A DNA stretch of 64,000 nt from Jiangella muralis (GCF_001270745.1 NZ_KQ434759.1:62001-126000), one strand, 5' to 3'; counted from the first letter of the stretch, positions 1 through 11,108 are shown. Program-made: numbers and translations. Notes: generated by a model not told the origin, from the sequence alone.

Positions 1-596
1 AACGCCGTCGACGCGGCGCCCGGATCCTCGTGACCGACGCTGCGCGGACCGAGATAACTGGCCCGGCCCTTGCGCGCCTGCATCGGGACGGTCGCGGCCA
101 GCCCTTGCTCGGCGCCGTCGGCGGCGGCAGCGGCAGCCGCCGCGAGTGGCCCGCCGTCGGCCGCCACCGCCTGGAACGCGGCGACCGCCGGCGCGAGCGC
201 GTCGATCATCGTCTTGTCGCCCTCGTTGGCGCCGCCCAGCCCCTTGATCGCGGTCAGGGCGGCCTCCAGCGCGGCGCCGACCTCGTCGGCGGAGGCGGAG
301 GTGGTGTCGCCGAGGGCCTTGCCGGCCCGGCGGAACGCGCTGCCGTACAACGGCCCGGACGCACCGCCGGTCTTCGCGACGATGCCCCGGCCCGCCGCGA
401 CGAGGACGTCGCCCGGGGTCGAGGGGGCTCGTTCGGCGATGTTGGTCAGCGCGGCGGCGAGCCCGCGGGCCATGTTGGCGCCGTGGTCGCCGTCGCCGAT
501 GGCCGCGTCGAGGCCGGTCAGCCGCGCCTCGTCGGCCTTGACGGCGGCCTCGGACGCGGTGATCCAGGCCGTCGCCGTCTGCGCGTCGAACGCCAT
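1..596 (-). CDS. dhaL: Dihydroxyacetone kinase subunit DhaL (3' end cut by window edge)
   Basis: This is the nucleotide-binding subunit of dihydroxyacetone kinase. It transfers phosphate to the substrate held covalently by DhaK. The protein begins MAFDAQTATAWITASEAAV and carries the Mg/ADP-binding aspartate loop (AAIGDGDHG, about residues 31-39), followed by KTGGASGPLYGSAFRRAG, both typical of DhaL. About 198 of the usual ~210 residues are present; the C-terminus lies beyond position 1. The ATG at 596 is 2 bp after the dhaK stop, so the two genes form an operon. If this is a PTS-dependent enzyme, dhaM should follow to the left; that cannot be checked here. Confidence 0.93.
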   Translation of the reverse strand, partial: MAFDAQTATAWITASEAAVKADEARLTGLDAAIGDGDHGANMARGLAAALTNIAERAPSTPGDVLVAAGRGIVAKTGGASGPLYGSAFRRAGKALGDTTSASADEVGAALEAALTAIKGLGGANEGDKTMIDALAPAVAAFQAVAADGGPLAAAAAAAADGAEQGLAATVPMQARKGRASYLGPRSVGHEDPGAASTA

Positions 597-598
597 GC

Positions 599-1591
599 TC
601 ACCGTCCCCACCGCAGCGCGGGCGTCTCGACCGGCGCGTCCCACAGCCGCAGCAGGTCGTCGTCGAGGGACATGACGGAGATCGAGAAGCCCTGCTGGTC
701 GAGGCTGGTGATGTAGTTGCCGACCAGGCTGCGCGCGACCCGTGCGCCGTGCCCCTCGATCCAGGCGACGGCCTCGGCGAACGCGCCGTACAACTCGATC
801 AGCGGGCTGCCGCCCTGTCCGTTGAGCATGACCAGCACGTCGCCGGAGATCGGCCGGTCGGCATGGATGACGTCGAGCGAGTAGCCGACGAACTCGTGGA
901 TCGGGGCCATCTTGCCGCGCTCGCGGCCCGGTTCGCCGTGGATGCCGACGCCCAGCTCGACCTCGTCGTCGGCGAGGTCGAAGCCCGGCTTCCCGGCGGC
1001 CGGGACGGTGCCGGCGTGCAGCGCGATGGCGAACGACCGCGTCACCTCGTTGACGTGGGTGGCGATGCCGGCGACGGTGTCGAGGTCGGCGCCCTCTTCG
1101 GCGGCGGCGCCGGCGATCTTCTCGACGAACACCGTGCCACCGACGCCGCGGCGCCCGGCCGTGTAGGTGGAGTCCTCGACGGCGGCGTCGTCGTTGGTGA
1201 CGACATCGACGACGCGGACGTCCTCGTCGTCGGCCAGCTCGGCGGCCATGCGGAAGTTGAGCACGTCGCCGGTGTAGTTCTTGACGATGTGCAGCACACC
1301 CGCGCCGCCGTCGGCGGCCTTCGTGGCGGCCAGGATCTGGTCGGGCACGGGTGACGTGTACACCTCGCCCGGCGCGGCGGCGTCGAGCATGCCGTAGCCG
1401 ACGTACCCACCATGCAGCGGTTCGTGTCCGGAGCCCCCGCCCGAGACCAGTCCCACCTTGCCCTGCGTCGCGCCGCCCGCACGCGAGATGACCCGGTTCT
1501 CCAGGTCGACGGCGAGCGACGGATGGGCGGCGGCCATGCCGCGCAGCGCGTCAGCGATGACAGAGTCGGGGGAGTTGATCAGCTTCTTCAT
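599..1591 (-). CDS. dhaK: Dihydroxyacetone kinase subunit DhaK
   Basis: This is the substrate-binding subunit of dihydroxyacetone kinase (330 aa, full length). It holds dihydroxyacetone as a hemiaminal on a histidine while DhaL phosphorylates it. Family signatures are the glycine loop VSGGGSGHEPLHGGYVG near residue 55, the catalytic-Asp segment VKNYTGDVLNF, and GVGIHGEPG carrying the substrate-binding His. The ATG at 1591 has an upstream GGAAAGG ribosome site. It is the first gene of a dhaK-dhaL operon and is divergent, across about 90 bp, from an IclR regulator that probably controls it. A second, reversed dhaL-dhaK pair lies at 49624-51296. Confidence 0.96.
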   Translation of the reverse strand: MKKLINSPDSVIADALRGMAAAHPSLAVDLENRVISRAGGATQGKVGLVSGGGSGHEPLHGGYVGYGMLDAAAPGEVYTSPVPDQILAATKAADGGAGVLHIVKNYTGDVLNFRMAAELADDEDVRVVDVVTNDDAAVEDSTYTAGRRGVGGTVFVEKIAGAAAEEGADLDTVAGIATHVNEVTRSFAIALHAGTVPAAGKPGFDLADDEVELGVGIHGEPGRERGKMAPIHEFVGYSLDVIHADRPISGDVLVMLNGQGGSPLIELYGAFAEAVAWIEGHGARVARSLVGNYITSLDQQGFSISVMSLDDDLLRLWDAPVETPALRWGR

Positions 1592-1681
1592 CGACGGACC
1601 GACCTTTCCGTGATGCGGATGTCATCTGCGTGCCACAGTACGCGCGAAACGGCCCGCCGGACCGGGGACCGGCGAACCTCT

Positions 1682-2323
1682 ATGGTTGTCGCCGTGGTGG
1701 AGATCTCGCAGACGCTCGATCGCGGCCTTCGCCTGCTCGAGGTGCTGTCCGGGTCCAGCGACGGCCTCACCGTCGCCGAGGCGTCCACCGTCCTCGGCGT
1801 CAACCGCACCATCGTCTACCGCCTGCTGGCGACGCTGGAGCAGCACGGCCTGGTGCGCCGGGTCGCGGGCGGCCGGTTCAGCGTCGGGTTCGGGGTGCTG
1901 ACGCTGGCCGGCAGCGTGCAGCCGTCGCTGCGGCAGGTGGCGCAGCCGGTGCTGCGGGCGCTGGCCGACGACGTCGGCGCGACGGCGCACCTCACCATCG
2001 CCGACGGCGCCGAGGCGCTGGCCGTCGCCGTCGTCGAACCGACCCGCACCGACTACCACGTCGCCTACCGGGTCGGCTCGCGGCACCCGCTGGAGCGCGG
2101 CGCCGCCGGGCGGGCCGTCCTCGGCGGGCGGGCGGGGTCGGCGGCGTTCGTGAGCACGGTGGGCGAGTTGCAGACGGGGGCCAGCGGGGTGGCCGCGCCG
2201 GTCATCGGCGTGCCGGGGGTCGAGGCCAGCGTCGGCGTCATCGCCCTCGCGGCGCTGGACGACGACACCGTCGGGCCGCGGGTGGTCGCGGCGGCGGCGC
2301 AACTGGGCGAGCGGCTCGGCTGA
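1682..2323 (+). CDS. IclR-family transcriptional regulator
   Basis: This 213-residue regulator has an N-terminal winged helix (about residues 7-60: LEVLSGSSDGLTVAEAS, then VLGVNRTIVYRLLATLEQHG) and a short IclR effector domain (QPVLRALADDVGATAHLTIA onwards). Usual IclR proteins are about 250 residues, so the C-terminal domain is compact. The ATG at 1682 puts the helix-turn-helix directly at the N-terminus; the reading frame stays open upstream, but that stretch lies inside dhaK. It is divergent from dhaKL, so control of that operon is the obvious inference. The effector ligand is not evident. Confidence 0.88.
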   Translation: MVVAVVEISQTLDRGLRLLEVLSGSSDGLTVAEASTVLGVNRTIVYRLLATLEQHGLVRRVAGGRFSVGFGVLTLAGSVQPSLRQVAQPVLRALADDVGATAHLTIADGAEALAVAVVEPTRTDYHVAYRVGSRHPLERGAAGRAVLGGRAGSAAFVSTVGELQTGASGVAAPVIGVPGVEASVGVIALAALDDDTVGPRVVAAAAQLGERLG

Positions 2324-2329
2324 CGGCGC

Positions 2330-4231
2330 TCAGCCGCTGACCTCGACCTCGATCTCGTTCGAGACCATCTCCGGGTCGTCGACGTTGACCAGGCGGAACA
2401 GGTTCGGGCCGGGCGCGTCGGTGGCGACGGAACCGCTGAACGTGCCGTCCTCACGGGTGGTCAGCGTGATCGGCCGGCTGGCCGGGTAGTCCTGCCACTC
2501 GCCGTCGCCGACCTTGTGCTGCAGCGCCACCCGCACGCCGCCCTCGACCGGCGCCAGCGTACCGGCCAGCGCGATGAGGTCGTTCGGCGCGACCTCGGCC
2601 GGGTCGGCGGTGAGTTCCAGGCCCTCCTCGGGGGCGGGCTCACCCGGGACCGACGTGCCCGGGTCCTGGCTGGTGCCGTCGCCGGGCTGGCCGCTGTCGT
2701 CGGCGCGGGAGCCGAACCAGGCGCCGCCGGCGAACCCGATCACCGCGGCGACGGCGAGGCACGCGGCCAGCGCACCGGCCGTGGCCTGGCCGGGCGGGCC
2801 GGTGCCAGTGCGGGTGCCGGCGCGACGGGGCGCGGTGCGGGTGGTGGTCCGGTCGCTGGTGCGGCCCGTTCGGGGGCTGCGGGCGGGTGCGGGCGCGTCG
2901 TCGTCCTGGTCGTCCGGGTCGACGTCGGGGGGTGCGGGGGCGTGCCGGGCATCGGGAGCGCCCGGGCCGAAGGCGGCGGCGAAGCCGGGTCCGGGCTCGT
3001 ACGCCGCGGTCTCGGCCGGCGCGGCGACGGTGGTGGGGGCGGCGACGGCGGTGGGCGCGGCCTCGGGCTCCGGCCTGGCGCGGCGGGCGGCGGCCCGGCG
3101 GCCGTTGGACCGGGACACGGTGCGCTCCGGCGCGGCGGGTGCGGCGTCGTTCTGGTCGGCGCCGAAGCTGGCCCAGAACGCGGCGTGGGGCTCTTCGGTG
3201 GCGGCGACGGGCTCAGGGGACGGGCTCGCGGCGGCCGCGGCCCCGGTCGGCTGGACGTCGGCCGGCGGTGCATCAGGTGCCGGCTGGCCGGCGGCCGGGT
3301 CGGGGGTGGCGGGGTCGGGGGTGGCGGCGCGGCCGGACATGGGGCGGCCCGGGGCGCCGGTGCGGGTGCGGGCGGACGTGGCCATCCCGGCGGCGGGGCG
3401 CGTGGCGTCGGCGGGTGCGCCCGGTTCGGGTCTGGAGCCGAGTCCGAGTGGGTCCTCCGGCTCGATCCGGATGCGCCCCGACGCCGACCGGCGCCCCTCC
3501 TGCGGCATCGACTCGGTCGCGTCGATGCGGCCGGACCGGGACCGGCGGCCGGTCGGGGCCGCGGCCTCGACGTCGGCGGCCGGAGGGTCGGTGCGCGGTG
3601 CGGTGGTGTCGGCGGCCGGAGAGTCGGCGGGCGGTGCGGTGGTGTCGATGCGGCCGGACCGGGACCGGCGGCCGGGTTGCGGCGGGTCCGCCGGCGGGAC
3701 CGTCTCGATGCGGCCCGACCGGCGCCCGCGCTGCGGTGTGGCCTCGGCGGGGTCGGCGGCCGGCGCGCCGGACTCGGGTACGTCGATGCGGCCGGACCGC
3801 GACCGGCGGCCGGTCGAGGGAGCGGACGTCTCGATGAGGCCGGACGTGGACCGGCGACCAGGTGGCGGCGCGGACGCGTCGATGGGGCGGCTGTGCTTGG
3901 CGGCCCGCCTGGACCGGGAACTGCCCGGCCCCGCGTCGCCTGCACCGGAAGCAGCGCCGGACGAGGACGCGCCGTTGGGCTCCGGCCACAGCGGCGTCCC
4001 GAGTTCGTCGCTCAGGGGCGCCAGCAGCGGCCCGGTCTCGTGCGGCGCCACAGTGCTGGACTCGAGCCAGGAGGCGATGCCGAGGTCGTCCTCGGCGGGG
4101 TCGGGACCAGGTGCGGAAGCGGGCTCGGCACCACCATCAGACGGAGCGTCGCCGGTACCGCCGCCCGCCGCTCGGCGGCCGCCGGCGGCGTGCTTGGCGG
4201 CTCGCGCGTCGCCTGTGGCTGGTCGGGACAT
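2330..4231 (-). CDS. Single-pass membrane protein with GRRSRSGRID repeats and an extracytoplasmic beta domain
   Basis: I do not recognise a named family. The 633-residue protein has three parts. Residues 1-485 are Pro/Ala/Arg-rich, probably disordered and cytoplasmic, with six copies of a basic repeat (GRRSTSGLIET, GRRSRSGRIDV, GRRSGRIETV, GRRSRSGRIDT, GRRSRSGRIDA, GRRSASGRIRI) between about 125 and 257. One helix, GALAACLAVAAVIGF, at about 486-505 crosses the membrane. A C-terminal domain of about 100 residues (LTADPAEVAPNDLIALAGTL to NLFRLVNVDDPEMVSNEIEV) looks like an Ig-type beta sandwich. The helix and C-terminal domain match the next gene upstream (4269-4772), so the pair arose by duplication. 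Function unknown. It converges on the IclR gene with only 6 bp between stops. Confidence 0.8.
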   Translation of the reverse strand: MSRPATGDARAAKHAAGGRRAAGGGTGDAPSDGGAEPASAPGPDPAEDDLGIASWLESSTVAPHETGPLLAPLSDELGTPLWPEPNGASSSGAASGAGDAGPGSSRSRRAAKHSRPIDASAPPPGRRSTSGLIETSAPSTGRRSRSGRIDVPESGAPAADPAEATPQRGRRSGRIETVPPADPPQPGRRSRSGRIDTTAPPADSPAADTTAPRTDPPAADVEAAAPTGRRSRSGRIDATESMPQEGRRSASGRIRIEPEDPLGLGSRPEPGAPADATRPAAGMATSARTRTGAPGRPMSGRAATPDPATPDPAAGQPAPDAPPADVQPTGAAAAASPSPEPVAATEEPHAAFWASFGADQNDAAPAAPERTVSRSNGRRAAARRARPEPEAAPTAVAAPTTVAAPAETAAYEPGPGFAAAFGPGAPDARHAPAPPDVDPDDQDDDAPAPARSPRTGRTSDRTTTRTAPRRAGTRTGTGPPGQATAGALAACLAVAAVIGFAGGAWFGSRADDSGQPGDGTSQDPGTSVPGEPAPEEGLELTADPAEVAPNDLIALAGTLAPVEGGVRVALQHKVGDGEWQDYPASRPITLTTREDGTFSGSVATDAPGPNLFRLVNVDDPEMVSNEIEVEVSG

Positions 4232-4268
4232 CGTCGCCTATTGAAGCATCCGTCACCGACGTCGCGCC

Positions 4269-4772
4269 TCAGCCGACCGTGACCTGGACTTCGTTCGACA
4301 CGACGGAATCGTCGTCCTCGCGGACGAGGCGGAAGGTGTTGGTGCCGGACTGGCTGGTCGAGGCGTAGGTGCTGAAGGCGCCGTCGGCGTTGGTGACGGG
4401 CTGGTTGTTCAGCGGGAACGTCTCCCAGTCGCCGCCGTCGACGCTGCGTTCGAGCCGGAGCTGGATGCCCTCTTCGGGCGGGTCGACGGTGCCGGTGAAG
4501 TCGATCTGGCCGCCGGGAGCGATCGACTCCTGGCCGGCGCTCAGGGTGATCGCGCCGTCGCCGGACGGGGCCTCGGTCTCGGGCGGGGTCTCGCCGCCGG
4601 GGGTCTCGCCCACGGGGGTGGTGTCGTCTGGCGCGTTCGTCTCGGACGCGGACGGCGACCCGCCGTCGGATTGCGAGCCGAAGTAGCCGCCGCCGGCGAA
4701 GCCGACGATGGCTGCGGTGATGAGGCAGGCGGCGAGCGCGCCGCCCGAGGCTCGACTGGACATCGAAGACAT
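4269..4772 (-). CDS. Small membrane-anchored protein, paralogue of the 2330-4231 product
   Basis: This 167-residue protein has a short N-terminus (MSSMSSRASG), one membrane helix (GALAACLITAAIVGFAGG, residues about 11-28), an acidic Thr/Pro linker, and an extracytoplasmic beta-type domain (ITLSAGQESIAPGGQIDFTG to NTFRLVREDDDSVVSNEVQV). The helix start GALAACL, the GFAGG..FGS exit and the ending SNE(V/I).V are shared with the larger neighbour at 2330-4231. It lies directly upstream of that gene with a 37-bp gap on the same strand, so co-transcription is likely. No known function. A second in-frame ATG (codon 4) is equally possible as the start. Confidence 0.8.
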   Translation of the reverse strand: MSSMSSRASGGALAACLITAAIVGFAGGGYFGSQSDGGSPSASETNAPDDTTPVGETPGGETPPETEAPSGDGAITLSAGQESIAPGGQIDFTGTVDPPEEGIQLRLERSVDGGDWETFPLNNQPVTNADGAFSTYASTSQSGTNTFRLVREDDDSVVSNEVQVTVG

Positions 4773-4921
4773 TCAACCCTGACACCCGGGGGGCTAGGCA
4801 AGTCGACAGGGCCACGACGTCGGACATGACCTGGGGTGACGCAGAGTGTGATGAAGCCCGCGGGTACGGAACGCGTCCAGACGGGTACCGTGCCGACAGG
4901 CCGACGAGCCGGGAGGGACCG

Positions 4922-6385
4922 ATGAGTGAGACCGACGTCGTCGTGGTCGGGGGTGGCCCGGCCGGGCTGCTGCTGGCCGGCGATCTCGCGAGCGCCGGTG
5001 TCGGCTGCACGCTGCTCGAACGGCGAACCGGGCGCTCGCCGCTGACCCGCGCGTTCGCCGTCCACGCCCGCACCCTGGAGGTGTTCGACGCCCGCGGTGT
5101 CGCCGAGCAGGTCATCGGGACGGGGACGCGGGTGGCCGGGCTCAGCCTGTTCGGCAGCATCGAGGTCGACCTCTCCGACCTGCCGACCCGGTTCCCGTTC
5201 GTGCTCGTCACGCCGCAGTACAACGTCGAGGACGTGCTGGCGGCGCGGGCCCGCGAGGCCGGCGCCACCCTCGTCGAGGGCGCCGGGGTGACCGGTCTGG
5301 ACCAGGACGGCGACGGCGTCACCGTGCGGGTGGACGACGGGCGGGCGCTGCGCGCGGCCTACGCGGTCGGCGCCGACGGCGTGGGCAGCACGGTCCGCGA
5401 GGCGCTCGGGCTGCCGTTCCCCGGCGAGGCGGTCGTGGAGTCGGTGATGCTGGCCGACGTCCGGCTGGCCGACCCGCCCGACGAGGTGCTGGTGGCCAAC
5501 GCCGGCGACGACGGGTTCGCGTTCGTGGCCCCGTTCGGCGACGGCTGGTTCCGCGTCATCGCGTGGGACCGCAAGGTGCAGCGGCCCGACGACGACCCCG
5601 TCGAGATGGACGAGATCAGCGACCTCGCGCGCCGTGTGCTCGGCACCGACTACGGCATGCACGACGCCCGCTGGCTGTCGCGGTTCCACAGCGACGAGCG
5701 GCTGGTCCCGAGCTACCGGAAGGGGCGGACGTTCCTCGCCGGCGACGCCGCGCACGTGCACTCGCCGGCCGGCGGCCAGGGCATGAACACCGGCCTGCAG
5801 GACTCCGCGAACCTGGGCTGGAAGCTGGCCGCCGACCTCCACGGCTGGGCCCCGCCCGGCCTGCTGGACAGCTACGACACCGAGCGCCGCGCCGTCGGCG
5901 CCAGCGTCGTGCAGGGGAGCGGAACGCTGCTGCGCCTGGCGCTGACGGGGTCGGCGCCGCTGCGCGCGGTCCGCAACGTCGCCGGCGCCGTCGCCGCGAG
6001 CATCGGCCCGGTGCAGCGCAAGGCCGGTGAGTTCGTGTCCGGGCTGGCCATCGGCTACGGCCGGTCCCGCGGCGACCACCCGCTGGTCGGCAAGCGGGTG
6101 CCGGATGTCTCCGTCGTCACCGAGTCCGGCACGAAGACCCGGCTCTACGAGGCGCTGCGCGGCGGCCGGTTCGTGCTGCTGACCGGCCAGGACCACCACG
6201 GCCTGGTGGACCCGTGGGCCGGCCGGGTCGACCTCGTCATGACGGTCGACCGCTCGCAGGGCCTGACGCTGGTCCGCCCCGACGGCTACGTCGCCTGGGC
6301 CACCGACACCCGGCCGATGATCCGCCGCGACGCCGAACTGCGGGCCGCCCTCATTGCCTGGTGCGGTGAGCCGAGCGGCGCCTAG
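4922..6385 (+). CDS. FAD-dependent aromatic hydroxylase (PheA/TfdB-type monooxygenase)
   Basis: This 487-residue flavoprotein monooxygenase probably hydroxylates an aromatic ring using NAD(P)H and oxygen. The FAD dinucleotide-binding motif GGGPAGLLLAGDLASAG is at residues about 9-25, the DG motif is in AVGADGVGSTVREALG, and the ribityl-binding GD motif is in FLAGDAAHVHSPAGGQGMNT. The C-terminal 110 residues form the thioredoxin-like tail of phenol hydroxylases (FVLLTGQDHHGLVDPWAG). The ATG at 4922 follows GGGAGGGAC. It lies beside an Lrp regulator and hppD, so a role in aromatic amino-acid breakdown is possible; the substrate cannot be read from sequence. Its 3' end overlaps the convergent Lrp gene by 4 bp. 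Confidence 0.9.
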   Translation: MSETDVVVVGGGPAGLLLAGDLASAGVGCTLLERRTGRSPLTRAFAVHARTLEVFDARGVAEQVIGTGTRVAGLSLFGSIEVDLSDLPTRFPFVLVTPQYNVEDVLAARAREAGATLVEGAGVTGLDQDGDGVTVRVDDGRALRAAYAVGADGVGSTVREALGLPFPGEAVVESVMLADVRLADPPDEVLVANAGDDGFAFVAPFGDGWFRVIAWDRKVQRPDDDPVEMDEISDLARRVLGTDYGMHDARWLSRFHSDERLVPSYRKGRTFLAGDAAHVHSPAGGQGMNTGLQDSANLGWKLAADLHGWAPPGLLDSYDTERRAVGASVVQGSGTLLRLALTGSAPLRAVRNVAGAVAASIGPVQRKAGEFVSGLAIGYGRSRGDHPLVGKRVPDVSVVTESGTKTRLYEALRGGRFVLLTGQDHHGLVDPWAGRVDLVMTVDRSQGLTLVRPDGYVAWATDTRPMIRRDAELRAALIAWCGEPSGA

Positions 6386-6843
6386 GGCACGGCCGACGCG
6401 ACCAGCGGGAGGATCCGCGGCGCGACGACGGTGGACAGCGCGATCAGCGTCGTGGTGCGGACGATGTCGTCGTCGCCGACGAGGTCGTCGATGACCCGCT
6501 GGAGGTCGTCGTTGTCGCGGGCGACGATGCGGCAGAGCAGGTCGCCCTGGCCGGTGATGGTGTGCACCTCCAGCACCTCGGGGATGCGGCTCAGGTGCGC
6601 GGCGACGGATTCGCGGGCGCCCTGGCGGATGTCGAGCGAGGCGAACGCCGTGACCCGGAAGCCGAGCGCGGCGGGGTCGACCGTCGGCGCGAAGCCGGCG
6701 ATGACCCCGGTGTCGCGCAGCCGGTCGAGCCGGGCCTGCACCGTGCCGCGGGCCACCTGCAGCCGTCGCGACGCCTCCAGCACGCCGATGCGCGGCTCGC
6801 TGGTGAACAGCTCCAGGATCCGGGCGTCGAGGGCGTCGATCAT
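6382..6843 (-). CDS. Lrp/AsnC-family transcriptional regulator
   Basis: This 153-residue regulator has an N-terminal helix-turn-helix (LDARILELFTSEPRIGVLEA, then LQVARGTVQARLDRL) and a C-terminal ligand-binding RAM domain (VTAFASLDIRQGARESVAAH to GDDDIVRTTTLIALSTVVAP). I chose the ATG at 6843 because MIDALDARIL is the family's usual N-terminus. It is divergent from hppD, and actinobacterial hppD is commonly flanked by such an Lrp gene, so it most likely controls tyrosine catabolism with an aromatic amino acid as ligand. That role is inferred from position. Confidence 0.92.
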   Translation of the reverse strand: MIDALDARILELFTSEPRIGVLEASRRLQVARGTVQARLDRLRDTGVIAGFAPTVDPAALGFRVTAFASLDIRQGARESVAAHLSRIPEVLEVHTITGQGDLLCRIVARDNDDLQRVIDDLVGDDDIVRTTTLIALSTVVAPRILPLVASAVP

Positions 6844-6856
6844 GCGTCCTCCAGAC

Positions 6857-8727
<1,871 letters not shown>

Positions 8728-8819
8728 CGGCCCAGTGTGTCAGCGCGGCGCTGGACGTCCGGCCCCGCGATCGGGGAGGATATCGCCGACTCAGCCCGGA
8801 CGGCGAAGGGTGCCGCTAC

Positions 8820-11108
8820 GTGGATGGTCTGGTCCTCTTCCTCGCCCAGGAACTCGGTCTCACCGCCGGGCGCCGCGCGGTCCGCGCGATCCGCGACCCA
8901 CCGGAGGTGCGGGCGCTGCGGACGGTCGTCAAGGCGGCCCTGGACGCGCCCGAACTCGCCGCCCTGGCCGCGCCGGACCACCGGGACGGGTTCCTGGCGG
9001 CACTGCGCAACCGGCTCGGCGACGACCCGCCGGACCGGCCGCGGTACGGGCGGCCGGAGGTCAGCGAGGCGACGCTGCGCCGGCTGGTGGGTGACTGGGT
9101 GGCCCCGCTGACGCACCCGGTGCCGCCGTCGGACCAGAGCCCGCTCGCCGGTCTCGGCATCGATCCGGAGCACCTGCGCGAATTGCTCTACGCGCTGGTC
9201 CGGGCCGGCATCAGGGCCGACGCGGCGGGCGGCGGGCCGCTGCAGCCGCTGGACACCATCCTCCGGCTGGAGCGCACGAGCGAGCAGCAGGACGCACTCG
9301 TCTCACTGGTGCGGCCGGTCCCGCCGGTGCCGCCCCCGCCGGCCGGCGTCGGCGCCGTCGACACCTTCACCGGGCGCTCCGCCGAGCTGACCGAGCTGAC
9401 CGCCCGGCTCATCGCGCCGCCGCCCGGCGTCGTGCCGGTGCTGACGATCCACGGCCCACCGGGCATCGGGAAGAGCGCGCTGGCCGCCCAGGTGGGCCGG
9501 CATCCCGAGGTCGTCGCGCACTACCCCGACGGCGTGCTGCTGGTCGATCTGCTCGGCTGGACCGACGGCATGGAGCCGCTGGGCGTCGGTCCCGTGCTCG
9601 CGCACCTGCTGAGTCTGGCCGGCGTCCCGGTGCCCGACGACGGCGGGGTGGAGCGACTGCTGCCGGCCTGGCGCGGCTGGCTGGCCGGGCGCCGGGTCCT
9701 GGTCGTCCTCGACAACGCCCGTGACGAGGTCCAGGTGCGGCACCTGCTGCCGGATCAGCCGGGCTGCGCGGTCGTGGTGACCAGCCGCGAGCGGCTGGGG
9801 CACCTGGCCGGGGCCGCGGTGTCAGGGCTGGGCGCGCTGGCCGGGGCCGACGCCGCCGAGCTGCTGCGCCGGCTGGCCGGTCCCGGGCGCCTGGACGACG
9901 AGGAGGCGACGGCGCGCATCCTGGCGCTGTGCGGTGGCTGGCCGCTGGCGCTCCGGCTGGCGGCCGGGATCTTCCGCAACGAGCCCGACGCCGACGCCGC
10001 CGAGGTGGCCGCGGCGCTGTCCAGCGCGTCGGCCACCGAGCTGGACCCGATGACGGCGCGGCTGCGGGCGTCGTACGAGCGGCTCGACGACGAGCTCCGG
10101 CCCGCGTTCCGCTGGCTGGCGTCGTGGGACGGCCCGGCCCTGACGCCGTTCGCCGCCGCCCTGCTGCTCGATCGTCCCGAGGACGACGCGGTCGGGCTGC
10201 TGCGGCGGCTGGCGCGGGCCGAGCTGCTGCTGCCCGCCGGGCCGTCGCGCTGGCGGCCGCACGACCTCGTCCGGTCGTTCGCCGACGGGCTCAACGGCGA
10301 CGATCCGTGGGACGAGCACTACCGCACGTTCCACCGGCTGCTCGACGGCTACCTCGCCGAGGTCGAGGAGCAGGGGCAGGCCTGGGACCGGCTGGCCGAC
10401 GAAGACGAGAACGTCGCGATCGCCGCCCGCGGCGCCGTCGTCGGGGCGCTGGTGGTGCTGAGCGACCCGCCGGACGAGGCGGCCCGGGCCGAGCGGAACG
10501 CCCGGCTGGCCCACCGGCTGGGCCTGGACGATGCGAGCGCGCTCACCGAGGACGCGGTCCGGCTGCACACCGCCGGCGTCCGGCTGGCCGAGGAAGGCAG
10601 CCGTCTGCTGGGCCTGATCGGCCACACGAGCGCCGCCCTGAACTGCGCCGCGCTGCTCAACTACGCGGTGCCGGACGGCGCCGACCGGTTCGGCCGGCTC
10701 CTGGAACGCGACGTCGTCTACCCGCAGTTCACCGCGCTGTTGCGGCGGCAGATCGCCGAGCTGCGGGAGGCCGGCGACGAGCGGAGCGCGGGCCGGATGC
10801 TGCTCGCTCTCGCCGCCACACAGGCCGACCGCGGCGACAGCGAGGCGGCGGCGTCGTCCCTGCGGGCCGGGCTGCGCAGCGTCCGGGTGGCCGGCGACCG
10901 GTGGGCGGAGGCCAGGGGCCTGGCTGCGCTGGCGCGGCTGGAGGCCGATCGGGGCGCGGCGGACCTCGCGCGCGAGCACCTGACCCGGTCGCTGGCCCGC
11001 TACGAGGAGCTCGGGCCGTCGTACGTCGATCCGGTCACCGGCAACCCGCTCGATCCCGCGGACGTCGACGACGTGCGGGAGCGGCTGCGCGCGCTGGACG
11101 ACGACTAG
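8820..11108 (+). CDS. STAND-class NB-ARC ATPase with C-terminal TPR-like helices
   Basis: This is a signal-transduction ATPase of about 762 residues. From the GTG at 8820 (GAAGGG ribosome site 9 bp upstream) it has a 170-residue N-terminal helical domain of unknown type, a Pro-rich linker, then the NB-ARC core: FTGRSAEL (183-190), Walker A HGPPGIGKSAL (211-221), Walker B RRVLVVLDNA (291-300), the sensor VVVTSRERL, and GGWPLAL (372-378). The C-terminal part is helical and TPR-like (LRAGLRSVRVAGDRWAEARG, HLTRSLARYEELG). There is no DNA-binding SARP or LuxR domain, unlike many actinobacterial relatives, so the output is unclear. An upstream GTG at 8721 is possible but lacks a good ribosome site. 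It overlaps the convergent secA-like gene by 4 bp. Confidence 0.85.
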   Translation: MDGLVLFLAQELGLTAGRRAVRAIRDPPEVRALRTVVKAALDAPELAALAAPDHRDGFLAALRNRLGDDPPDRPRYGRPEVSEATLRRLVGDWVAPLTHPVPPSDQSPLAGLGIDPEHLRELLYALVRAGIRADAAGGGPLQPLDTILRLERTSEQQDALVSLVRPVPPVPPPPAGVGAVDTFTGRSAELTELTARLIAPPPGVVPVLTIHGPPGIGKSALAAQVGRHPEVVAHYPDGVLLVDLLGWTDGMEPLGVGPVLAHLLSLAGVPVPDDGGVERLLPAWRGWLAGRRVLVVLDNARDEVQVRHLLPDQPGCAVVVTSRERLGHLAGAAVSGLGALAGADAAELLRRLAGPGRLDDEEATARILALCGGWPLALRLAAGIFRNEPDADAAEVAAALSSASATELDPMTARLRASYERLDDELRPAFRWLASWDGPALTPFAAALLLDRPEDDAVGLLRRLARAELLLPAGPSRWRPHDLVRSFADGLNGDDPWDEHYRTFHRLLDGYLAEVEEQGQAWDRLADEDENVAIAARGAVVGALVVLSDPPDEAARAERNARLAHRLGLDDASALTEDAVRLHTAGVRLAEEGSRLLGLIGHTSAALNCAALLNYAVPDGADRFGRLLERDVVYPQFTALLRRQIAELREAGDERSAGRMLLALAATQADRGDSEAAASSLRAGLRSVRVAGDRWAEARGLAALARLEADRGAADLAREHLTRSLARYEELGPSYVDPVTGNPLDPADVDDVRERLRALDDD

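Noticed and set aside
2514-4282. Long plus-strand open frames opposite the GRRSRSGRID protein
   Set aside because: They are Gly/Ala/Arg-rich mirror frames caused by high GC; only the minus frame has a membrane helix and a paralogue.
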